Shown piece by piece: positions 1 through 5,700 of a stretch of DNA of 7,801 nucleotides (position 1 is the stretch's first letter; each line of letters begins with the position of its first letter). The translations under genes were made by a program, and so were the position numbers. The notes under the pieces are model-generated. The model was not told the DNA's origin and made no database searches. It was given only the letters and a program-made list of their open reading frames with translations. Location of the stretch: positions 1 through 7,801 of the forward strand of contig JAZOAY010000092.1 of NCBI GenBank assembly GCA_045595725.1. The letters run 5' to 3'. The stretch is from SIG575 sp045595725 (GTDB taxonomy: Bacteria > Bacillota > Clostridia > Oscillospirales > Acutalibacteraceae).

Positions 1-32
1 TTGTCTTCCTAAGACCGCTTGGCCTCCGACTT
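1..32 (-). other. MGI/BGI sequencing adapter left at the contig end (not genomic)
   Basis: Read on the minus strand, these 32 bases begin AAGTCGGAGGCC and end TTAGGAAGACAA. I recognise this as the complete standard MGI/BGISEQ (DNBSEQ) read-1 adapter. The match runs from the first base of the window to base 32 and stops there. Independent support comes from the aminotransferase reading frame. It follows the family consensus down to Glu-Leu-Thr-Gln-His, with a last genomic base C that fits the expected Leu codon. It then turns into adapter-encoded residues where family members continue with a Tyr-Asp-Thr-Leu-Thr-Gly-like tail. This stretch should be trimmed and not translated. Confidence 0.95.
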
Positions 33-1026
33 GGTGCTGAGTGAGTTCGCCGATTTCGCCGCTATTGATTACGTAATCTGTGCCTTCATATGAAAGGAGA
101 CCGATGGGAGAAACAACTGCTGCAGTACCGCAACCCCATGCTTCTTCAAGAGTACCTGCTTTGAGAGCATCAATAACTTCGTCAACTGTGATGAATGTTT
201 CTTCAACATCCTGACCTTCAGATTTCATAAGTTCAATACAAGATTTTCTTGTTATACCGGGAAGAACTGAACCGATGAGTTTGGGTGTTTTAACCTTACC
301 GGCGATTTTGAACATAACGTTCATAGCGCCAACTTCTTCGATGTATTTTCTTTCAACACCATCAAGCCAGAGAACCTGTGAGAAGCCTTTTTCTTCAGCT
401 CTTGCAGCAGCTCTGTTACTTGCGGCATAGTTACCACCGCATTTTGCATAACCTGTACCGCCACGTACTGCACGGACATCTTCTGTTTCAATCATGATTT
501 TAACAGGGTTGATGCCTTCTTTGTAGTAGCTGCCAACGGGAGATGCAATAATAACATATTTTGCTTCGTCGATTGCATGAAGACCGAGCTTTGCATCTGT
601 TGCAATAAGGAAAGGTCTGAGGTAAAGTGATGTACCTTTCTTTGAGGGAACCCAATCTTTTTCAACTTCAACAAATTTTGTAAGAACATGGAGTGCGAGT
701 TCTTCGTCGATCTGAGGAAGACAAAGTCTTTCAGCAGAATTGTTGAGTCTTCTGATGTTTTCCATAGGTCTGAAAAGCTGAACATCACCATCGGGAGTTC
801 TGTAAGCTTTCATGCCTTCAAAAACTTCTGCACCGTAATGGAAAACACAAGCAGCAGGGCTGAGTGAGAGTTCACCGTAGGGAACGATTTTTGCATCATG
901 CCAGCCTTCTTTTTTGCTGTAATCCATCATGAACATGTAATCTGTGAAAACTTCACCGAAACCGAGTGTGTTGGGATCGGGTTTTTCTTTAAGAACATTT
1001 GCTTTTTCAAATTTGATATCTAACAT
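33..1026 (-). CDS. ilvE: Branched-chain amino acid aminotransferase, C-terminus cut off by contig end
   Basis: PLP-dependent fold-type IV aminotransferase. It interconverts Leu, Ile and Val with their 2-keto acids using 2-oxoglutarate/glutamate, in the cytoplasm. 331 codons are genomic; relatives have about 340-360, so roughly 20 residues are missing. Visible landmarks are FHYGAEVFEGMKAYR (62-76), the arginine-rich RPMENIRRLN (86-95), the Schiff-base lysine K195 in GYAKCGGNYAAS (192-203), the EEVGAMNVMF segment (230-239) and the cofactor-phosphate loop GCGTAAVVSPIG (298-309). This resembles the Bacillus YbgE/YwaA class of BCATs rather than the short E. coli IlvE. The ATG at 1026 is chosen because AAAGGG lies 9 bases upstream. 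An in-frame ATG at 1035 would abut that site. It has its own promoter, and a hairpin separates it from the upstream operon. The family call is firm; substrate preference within branched-chain acids cannot be read. Confidence 0.95.
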
Positions 1027-1058
1027 CTTTATCATCCCTTTTATAGAATTATAGTAAA

Positions 1059-1087
1059 ATTATACAACTCACCAAATTTTTAGTCAA
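1059..1087 (-). promoter_or_regulatory. Sigma-A promoter of the aminotransferase gene
   Basis: On the minus strand a -35 TTGACT (1087-1082) is followed by a 17-base spacer and a perfect -10 TATAAT (1064-1059). Transcription should start near 1052, leaving a leader of about 25 bases before the ATG at 1026. That is too short for a riboswitch, so no attenuation control is visible for this gene. A second TATAAT lies at 1053-1048 but has no matching -35. Confidence 0.85.
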
Positions 1088-1112
1088 GGAGAATAATGTA
1101 TAAAATTTATAG

Positions 1113-1143
1113 GGCAGGAAACCATTTGTTTGGGTTTCCTGCC
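1113..1143 (-). terminator. Hairpin terminator after the LeuA-like/ligase operon
   Basis: A perfect 11-base-pair stem (GGCAGGAAACC at 1113-1123 with its complement at 1133-1143) encloses a 9-base loop. It begins 5 bases past the stop codon of the fusion gene. The minus-strand 3' side is AT-rich (CTATAAATTTTAT) rather than a clean U-run, so termination may be partial. Read-through would carry the operon transcript into the aminotransferase gene. Confidence 0.7.
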
Positions 1144-1148
1144 AATAA

Positions 1149-3629
1149 TTATTTTCCAACGTTCTGAAGACCTAATTTTTCAATTGCTTCTTCACGCATT
1201 TTATATTTGAGGATTTTACCTGCAGCGTTCTTCGGGAAAGAAGACACAAATTCAATATAACGAGGTACTTTATGTCTTGCCATGTGAGAAAGGATGTAAT
1301 CGCTCATCTCCTCAACAGTAATTGAATAACCTTCCTTGAGAATGATGGAAGCCATAATTTCCTCACCGTAACGTTTGTCGGGAACACCGATAACCTGAAC
1401 ATCTTCAACTGCTTCGTGAGTGAAAATGAATTCTTCGATTTCTCTCGGATAAATGTTTTCACCGCCACGGATAATCATATCCTTAAGTCTGCCTGTGATA
1501 AGGTAATATCCGTCAGGTCTTCTGCAGGCAATGTCACCTGTATGAAGCCAGCCCTGGTTGTCAATTGCAGAAGCGGTTGCTTTAGGCATTTTGTAATAGC
1601 CTTTCATGATGTTGTAACCGCGAGCAACAAATTCACCGTTTTCACCGTCGGGAAGGTCTTCTCCTGTTTCAGGGTCAATGATTTTACACTCAACGTTGGG
1701 GAATGCACTGCCGACAGTCTCAGTTCTGTGTTCAAGGCTTTCTGTGAATTCACCCATTGTACAGCCGGGAGAAGCTTCTGTCTGACCGTAAACGCTGAGA
1801 ATCTGAGTCATATTCATTTCTGCAGCAGCTTTCTTCATCAGATCAGCAGGACAGTTTGCACCTGCCATAATGCCTATTCTCATGTATGAGAAGTCAGTTT
1901 TTGCAAAGTCTTCATGCTGGAACATTGCAATGAACATTGTAGGAACACCGTTGAAGCATGTAATTCTTTCAAGGTTGATACAAGCAAGTGAGGATTTTGC
2001 TGAGAAATAGGGCAGAGGACAGAGTGTACCGCCATGTGACATGGTTGAAGTCATTGTAAGAACCATGCCGAAGCAATGGAACATAGGAACCTGAACCATC
2101 ATTCTGTCAGCAGTTGAAAGGTCCATTCTGTCACCGATACATTTACCGTTGTTGACAATGTTGTAATGAGTAAGCATAACACCCTTGGGGAAACCTGTTG
2201 TACCTGATGTGTACTGCATATTTGCCACATCATGGCAGTCAACGTTTGCAGCACGTCTGTAAACTTCTTCAACGGGAACGTTTGCTGAAAAGTTTACGGC
2301 TTCATCCCATGTAAGGCAACCTTTCTGTCTGTAACCTACTGTGATGATATTGCGAAGGAAAGGAAGTCTCTTGCAATGTAAGGGTTGACCGGGAACTGCA
2401 GTCTGCAGTTCAGGACAAAGTTCCGCAATTGACTCAGCATAGTTTGAGTCAAGGCAAGATTCAATTGTAATAAGTGTATGAGTATCTGACTGCTTGAGAA
2501 GATACTCAATTTCGTGAATTTTATATGCTGTGTTAACAGTTACAAGAATTGCACCGATTTTTGTTGTTGCCCAGAAGGCGATGAACCATTGGGGAATGTT
2601 AGTCGCCCATACTGCAACCTTGTCACCGGGTTTTACACCGAGAGCAATAAGTGAACGTGCAAAGGTGTCAACATCTTCACGGAATTCTGAGTAAGTTCTT
2701 GTGTAGTCAAGAGTAGTATATTTGAATGCATACTGGTCAGGAAATTCTTCAACAACTCTGTCAAGAAGCTGTGAGAAAGTATATTCAATAAGAGTCTCTT
2801 TGGGCCAGATGTATTTACCTGTACCTGCGGCATTGTGATAAAGAGCACTTTTCTTGTTGTGCTTAGTTCTGAAACGGCGCATGAAGTTGACAAAGTGGGG
2901 AAAAATAACCTCTAAATCGCTGATTTCTTCAATTCTGTCAGGTGCCCATTCGATAGAAACAAAACCAACATAGTTAATTGAACGAAGAGCGTTCATCATT
3001 TCCTCAAAGGGAAGTTCACCGTCACCGATAAGTGTGTAAACAGTTTTATCGTTTTCTTTCACAGCATCTGCAACATGAACAAGTTTTACATAAGAACCGA
3101 GATTTTTGATTGTTGTTTCAGCATCTTCGTTGCCTACAAAATATGTGTCATGCATGTTCCAGTCAACGCAAAGCCAGTCTGAAGCAAATTGGTTAAGAAC
3201 ACCGCAGAGTTTTGTTGTGTCTGAATAAATACCCGTAGTTTCAATAAGAAGTATAACTTTTTCTTTCTCAGCAAGTTGTATAGCATCTTTGAGGAGTGAA
3301 ACAACTTTTTCGTCGTTGTCTTCACCTGTGTAAGTGATTTTTACAAAGTCAGATGCAAGTGTATTTGCAGCGGAAATACATTCCGTAAGGTGATCAAAAT
3401 CTGTCAGATCGCCTGTGTAATCTACTGCTGAAACAGTAAGACCTAAATTTTTAAGTTTACGCTTTACTGAGGGAGTGTTATTTGCGTTGAGAGGGCCGTT
3501 TGAAGAAGTGAAGATTTCGTCATTTATATCGTGAACTTCAATTCCCTTGAAGCCGATATCCTGTGCAGTAAGACAGAAATCACTCCATGAATAGCCTTTC
3601 CAGTTTTTTGTAGAAAAAGCGAGTTTCAT
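1149..3629 (-). CDS. Fusion protein: xylose-isomerase-like TIM barrel + acyl-CoA synthetase (AMP-forming)
   Basis: 826 residues in one uninterrupted frame. Residues 1 to about 250 are a sugar phosphate isomerase/epimerase (AP-endonuclease-2/xylose-isomerase-like) TIM barrel. The likely metal/acid-base residues E130 (LLIET), D156 and H160 (VDWNMH), H185 (LVHVAD) and E227 (SIEW) are kept, along with a GDGELPF loop (202-208). A basic linker (about 251-275) leads to an ANL adenylating enzyme. Its motifs are P-loop YTSGTTGFPKG (473-483), PMFHCFGM, YGQTE (614-618), HTGD ending at D699, hinge GRLKD (713-717) and the adenylation lysine K805 in PKNAAGKILK. The second half most resembles medium-chain fatty acyl-CoA ligases of the YngI/ACSF2 type: acid + ATP + CoA gives acyl-CoA + AMP + PPi. 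All core ligase motifs are intact. The substrate of either half is unknown. It starts 3 bases after the LeuA-like gene, with GAGGAGGG 7 bases upstream of the ATG, so the two are co-expressed. No signal peptide or clear membrane segment is seen. Probably cytoplasmic. Confidence 0.92.
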   Translation of the reverse strand: MKLAFSTKNWKGYSWSDFCLTAQDIGFKGIEVHDINDEIFTSSNGPLNANNTPSVKRKLKNLGLTVSAVDYTGDLTDFDHLTECISAANTLASDFVKITYTGEDNDEKVVSLLKDAIQLAEKEKVILLIETTGIYSDTTKLCGVLNQFASDWLCVDWNMHDTYFVGNEDAETTIKNLGSYVKLVHVADAVKENDKTVYTLIGDGELPFEEMMNALRSINYVGFVSIEWAPDRIEEISDLEVIFPHFVNFMRRFRTKHNKKSALYHNAAGTGKYIWPKETLIEYTFSQLLDRVVEEFPDQYAFKYTTLDYTRTYSEFREDVDTFARSLIALGVKPGDKVAVWATNIPQWFIAFWATTKIGAILVTVNTAYKIHEIEYLLKQSDTHTLITIESCLDSNYAESIAELCPELQTAVPGQPLHCKRLPFLRNIITVGYRQKGCLTWDEAVNFSANVPVEEVYRRAANVDCHDVANMQYTSGTTGFPKGVMLTHYNIVNNGKCIGDRMDLSTADRMMVQVPMFHCFGMVLTMTSTMSHGGTLCPLPYFSAKSSLACINLERITCFNGVPTMFIAMFQHEDFAKTDFSYMRIGIMAGANCPADLMKKAAAEMNMTQILSVYGQTEASPGCTMGEFTESLEHRTETVGSAFPNVECKIIDPETGEDLPDGENGEFVARGYNIMKGYYKMPKATASAIDNQGWLHTGDIACRRPDGYYLITGRLKDMIIRGGENIYPREIEEFIFTHEAVEDVQVIGVPDKRYGEEIMASIILKEGYSITVEEMSDYILSHMARHKVPRYIEFVSSFPKNAAGKILKYKMREEAIEKLGLQNVGK

Positions 3630-3632
3630 TTA

Positions 3633-5042
3633 TTAACCCTCCTCGTAAACAATTTTGTTAAGTGCGCTTACATAAGCACGGATTGATGCGCTGATGATGT
3701 CGGTTGAAATGCCGTTACCTGCATAAACTTTGCCGTTTGAACGGAGTTTCACAATTGCAGAACCCATTGCTTCCTTACCTTCTGTAACGGACTGAATCTG
3801 GAAATCGTCAAGTTCATAGTGGCAACCGACAATCTGCTCAATAGCCATGAAAGCAGCGTTGATAGGACCGTCACCGATGCTGACACCGCCAACTTCTTTT
3901 CCGTCTTTTTTCATTTTAATATTTGCAGTTGCGGAAATGATGTTACCGCTGTTGATAACGTAACTGTCAAGTTTGTATGTTGCGGGAACCTGTAAAGCAA
4001 CAGATGCTACAATTGCATCAAGTTCTTTCGCGGTAACTGTTTTCTTTTTCTTTGCAACCCTTGTGAAAGATTCATAGACGTTTGCAATATCGTTTTCACT
4101 CAGGTCGTAGCCAAGTTCTCGTGTAGCTTTGGAAACGATTGAGATATCATCACCGTCTGTGAGTTCCATGCTGTCATGTTCATTTTCTGAAGATTCAAAC
4201 ATTGAAGAATGTGAAGTGCCTGAACTGATAGCACTTTCAATCATAGAAAGAACTCTTTTAAATTCAGTTGCTTTTACGTTTGTGTGAATGTCGCATGAAT
4301 CACCACGTGCCTTGAGAATATTGACAATGCTTTCAATTCCGGGGAATTCGTTGCCGTCAACAGTTGTTTTGATTTCTTCAGCACCCGCTTTGATGCCTGC
4401 AAAAGCACAGGCACTTGCCATTGAAATTGAATTGTTCGCCTCAATACAAAGTGAAACATTTTCTAAAGCGGGGACAGATGCATAAATATCTGAAATAAAT
4501 GTGCCGAATTCGTCAGCAAACATTGTTCCTGCTGTATCGCATACGGTAACAATATTTGCACCTGCATTAATCGCTGTCTCAATTGCCTTGCAAAGGAATT
4601 CTTTTTCACATCTTGTGGCATCAACTGCTGTAAATTCAACGTCAGAGCAAAGTTTTTTAGCTTTTTTTACAAGAGTAGAAATAAGTTCAATGAGTGCAGC
4701 AGGCTTTTTGTGGCACTGATATTCCATCTGGACGGGAGAAACGGGAATTCTCACGTTAAGTCGGGGCTTTCTCGCATCTTTAATGCATTCGTAAGCCTTT
4801 TCAAGTTCTTTTTCGGTAAGACCTGTAGGACAGGAGAGAGTGCAATTTTTTACTGTAAGGGCAATTGTTCTTACAAGTAATTCGTCAGTTTTTCCTCCGT
4901 CAACCATTCCTGTTTCAACAGTATCAATCTTTAGTTTATCAAGTAGTTTTGCAAGTTCAATTTTATTTTTAAAACTAATTGTACTTTTTTTGTCTGACAT
5001 AATCTGTCTTAAAGTAATGTCTGCGATTTTAACTGTTTTCAT
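3633..5042 (-). CDS. LeuA-like protein with degenerate catalytic domain and intact leucine-regulatory domain
   Basis: 469 residues, shorter than typical 2-isopropylmalate synthases (about 510). Residues 5 to about 265 follow the HMGL-like TIM barrel: DITLR (8-12), VETG (42-45), VEFTAVDATR (135-144), CDTAGTM (168-174). Key positions differ. The metal-binding Asp of LRDGEQ is Gln13. The HxHND metal motif reads EANNS (201-205), losing both histidines. The GERAGN loop is a shortened GNEFPG. The ESGIHQDG and GKHSG motifs of the linker are not recognisable. Residues about 352-469 are a well-kept LeuA dimer/allosteric domain with GDGPINAAF (390-398), SVTEGKEAMG (418-427) and STDIISASIRAYVSALN (446-462). 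Ordinary synthase activity is therefore doubtful. It could be an inactive or regulatory paralog, or a changed enzyme. First gene of the operon under the T-box. ATG 5042 is chosen over TTG 5060 and ATG 5051 because GAGGAGG (5058-5052) sits 9 bases upstream. Confidence 0.88.
   Translation of the reverse strand: MKTVKIADITLRQIMSDKKSTISFKNKIELAKLLDKLKIDTVETGMVDGGKTDELLVRTIALTVKNCTLSCPTGLTEKELEKAYECIKDARKPRLNVRIPVSPVQMEYQCHKKPAALIELISTLVKKAKKLCSDVEFTAVDATRCEKEFLCKAIETAINAGANIVTVCDTAGTMFADEFGTFISDIYASVPALENVSLCIEANNSISMASACAFAGIKAGAEEIKTTVDGNEFPGIESIVNILKARGDSCDIHTNVKATEFKRVLSMIESAISSGTSHSSMFESSENEHDSMELTDGDDISIVSKATRELGYDLSENDIANVYESFTRVAKKKKTVTAKELDAIVASVALQVPATYKLDSYVINSGNIISATANIKMKKDGKEVGGVSIGDGPINAAFMAIEQIVGCHYELDDFQIQSVTEGKEAMGSAIVKLRSNGKVYAGNGISTDIISASIRAYVSALNKIVYEEG
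3637..3644 (-). promoter_or_regulatory. Strong ribosome binding site inside the end of the LeuA-like gene
   Basis: GAGGAGGG lies 7 bases before the ATG at 3629 and also forms the last codons (Glu-Glu-Gly) of the upstream gene. The overlap ties the two genes together in a single mRNA and fixes the start of the fusion protein. Confidence 0.85.
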
Positions 5043-5051
5043 GGTTCGCAT

Positions 5052-5058
5052 CCTCCTC
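5052..5058 (-). promoter_or_regulatory. Ribosome binding site deciding the LeuA-like start
   Basis: GAGGAGG follows directly on the U-tract of the T-box terminator. It sits 9 bases from the ATG at 5042. The alternative starts (TTG 5060, ATG 5051) would overlap or abut it. Confidence 0.85.
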
Positions 5059-5095
5059 AAAAATAAATCCCCGAAGCTCTTAAAAGCCTCAGGGA
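5059..5095 (-). terminator. T-box regulated intrinsic terminator
   Basis: An 11-base-pair stem (5095-5085 with 5078-5068, including G-U pairs) with a 6-base loop is followed by TTTATTTTT (5067-5059). Its 5' arm (5095-5092) is also needed for the antiterminator, so the two structures exclude each other. It lies just ahead of the ribosome binding site of the LeuA-like gene, as expected for transcription attenuation. Confidence 0.92.
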
Positions 5096-5342
5096 CGATA
5101 ATAAACTTACCGCGGTACCACCCGTGATTGCTGAAAAATCAGCCTCTTATAGGACTCGCAAAAGTCCGTAGCCATGGTAACGGGGCATCCGTAACTCCTT
5201 ATGCAGCCCATACGAACGGTTGGGGAGTTCTGCTCTGATACGAGACAGCACCTGACTTATCTGTCGGCTCACAGCAACCGCCGACTCTCTGAAAGACACG
5301 GAAAAGTGCTTAATATCTTCAACGCATTTGAATTTGAAATTT
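5059..5342 (-). promoter_or_regulatory. T-box riboswitch, probably leucine-specific (CUC specifier)
   Basis: Hallmarks on the minus strand, in order: Stem I with the conserved AGAGAG (5290-5285) and a GTCGGC/GCCGAC tip stem (5285-5280 with 5268-5263). The specifier loop is framed by GATAT/GTATC (5317-5313 with 5241-5237) and AGCAC/GTGCT (5310-5306 with 5251-5247). A Stem II-like hairpin lies at 5209-5182, a Stem III GGACT/AGTCC at 5167-5152, and a small GCTGA/TCAGC hairpin at 5143-5130. The T-box sequence GGGTGGTACCGCGG runs from 5123 to 5110. The 3' side of the specifier loop reads GTCTC, giving CTC (5244-5242), a leucine codon. The bulge TGGT (5120-5117) would pair with an ACCA tRNA end, fitting the A discriminator of leucine tRNAs. 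The antiterminator pairs GGG (5123-5121) with CCC (5094-5092), and GCGGTAA (5114-5108) with TTATCGT (5101-5095). Uncharged tRNA-Leu(GAG) should allow read-through. The T-box identity is certain; the specifier is inferred. Confidence 0.95.
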
Positions 5343-5348
5343 TCAAAT

Positions 5349-5377
5349 ATTTTATCACGATTCAGAACAAAAGTCAA
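5349..5377 (-). promoter_or_regulatory. Sigma-A promoter of the T-box operon
   Basis: -35 TTGACT (5377-5372), a 17-base spacer and -10 TAAAAT (5354-5349) on the minus strand. The predicted start near 5342 lies about 20 bases before Stem I of the T-box, which is the usual arrangement. Confidence 0.85.
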
Positions 5378-5455
5378 GAAAAATTTCAAAAAAATCAAAT
5401 CGGATTTTATAAAATTTGTAATTCTTGTTTCAACTAAAACTTCACAAGCCAACCT

Positions 5456-5583
5456 CACCGTGTCATCCTCGAGCAATGTTGCAATCAGTTTGTTGATTTC
5501 TCGCCGAGATTCTTCGCTACGCTCAAGAATGACAACGGCGATAAGACAGGTTTCATCGGGCAACATTGCGAAGGATCTCGGTG
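5456..5583. repeat. Nested inverted-repeat element with a CGAAGAATCTC-type core
   Basis: Three nested pairs of arms are visible. The outer is CACCG (5456-5460) with CGGTG (5579-5583), plus a perfect 10-base pair GCAATGTTGC (5473-5482) with GCAACATTGC (5560-5569). The middle is CGCCG (5502-5506) with CGGCG (5536-5540). The inner is ATTCTT (5509-5514) with AAGAAT (5525-5530). The core, read on the minus strand, resembles TGTCATTCTTGAGCGTAGCGAAGAATCTC. This is a motif family I recall from short dispersed intergenic repeats in many bacterial genomes, often mis-called as small ORFs encoding VILERSEESRR. The element lies between the reductase terminator and the T-box promoter. The flanks (5378-5455 and 5584-5630) are AT-rich and show nothing further that I can support. 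Confidence 0.7.
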
Positions 5584-5630
5584 AACATGAAGATAAATTT
5601 TTAGTTGAAATACTTTTCAAGAATTATAAA

Positions 5631-5663
5631 GAAAAATCAAGGGATGCCAAAATGACATCCCTT
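5631..5663 (-). terminator. Intrinsic terminator of the enoate-reductase-like gene
   Basis: An 8-base-pair stem AAGGGATG/CATCCCTT (5639-5646 with 5656-5663) is followed on the minus strand by GATTTTTC, a short U-run at 5636-5632. It sits 37 bases past the stop codon of the flavoenzyme gene and separates it from the T-box operon. Confidence 0.88.
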
Positions 5664-5700
5664 AATATGTGTATGCATGTTTATCAGTAATCGTAAAAGA

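Noticed and set aside
1..33. Novel C-terminus of the aminotransferase
   Set aside because: The codons come from adapter sequence, not the genome.
1416..1889. 157-codon plus-strand reading frame opposite the acyl-CoA synthetase
   Set aside because: Antisense shadow of a strongly conserved coding region that includes the A5, A7 and A8 ligase motifs. No start signal.
3633..5042. Calling the gene leuA outright
   Set aside because: The metal ligands and catalytic motifs required for 2-isopropylmalate synthase are absent, so the symbol would imply an unsupported activity.
5147..5620. 157-codon minus-strand reading frame over the T-box and inverted repeat
   Set aside because: It runs through Stem I of the riboswitch, the promoter and the repeat. 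The repeat part encodes the VILERSEESRR-type peptide typical of read-through of this element. It has no ribosome binding site or recognisable domain.
5328..5690. 120-codon plus-strand reading frame in the intergenic region
   Set aside because: Low-complexity Lys/Phe-rich start, then the inverted repeat and the reductase terminator read backwards. No ribosome binding site and no family resemblance.
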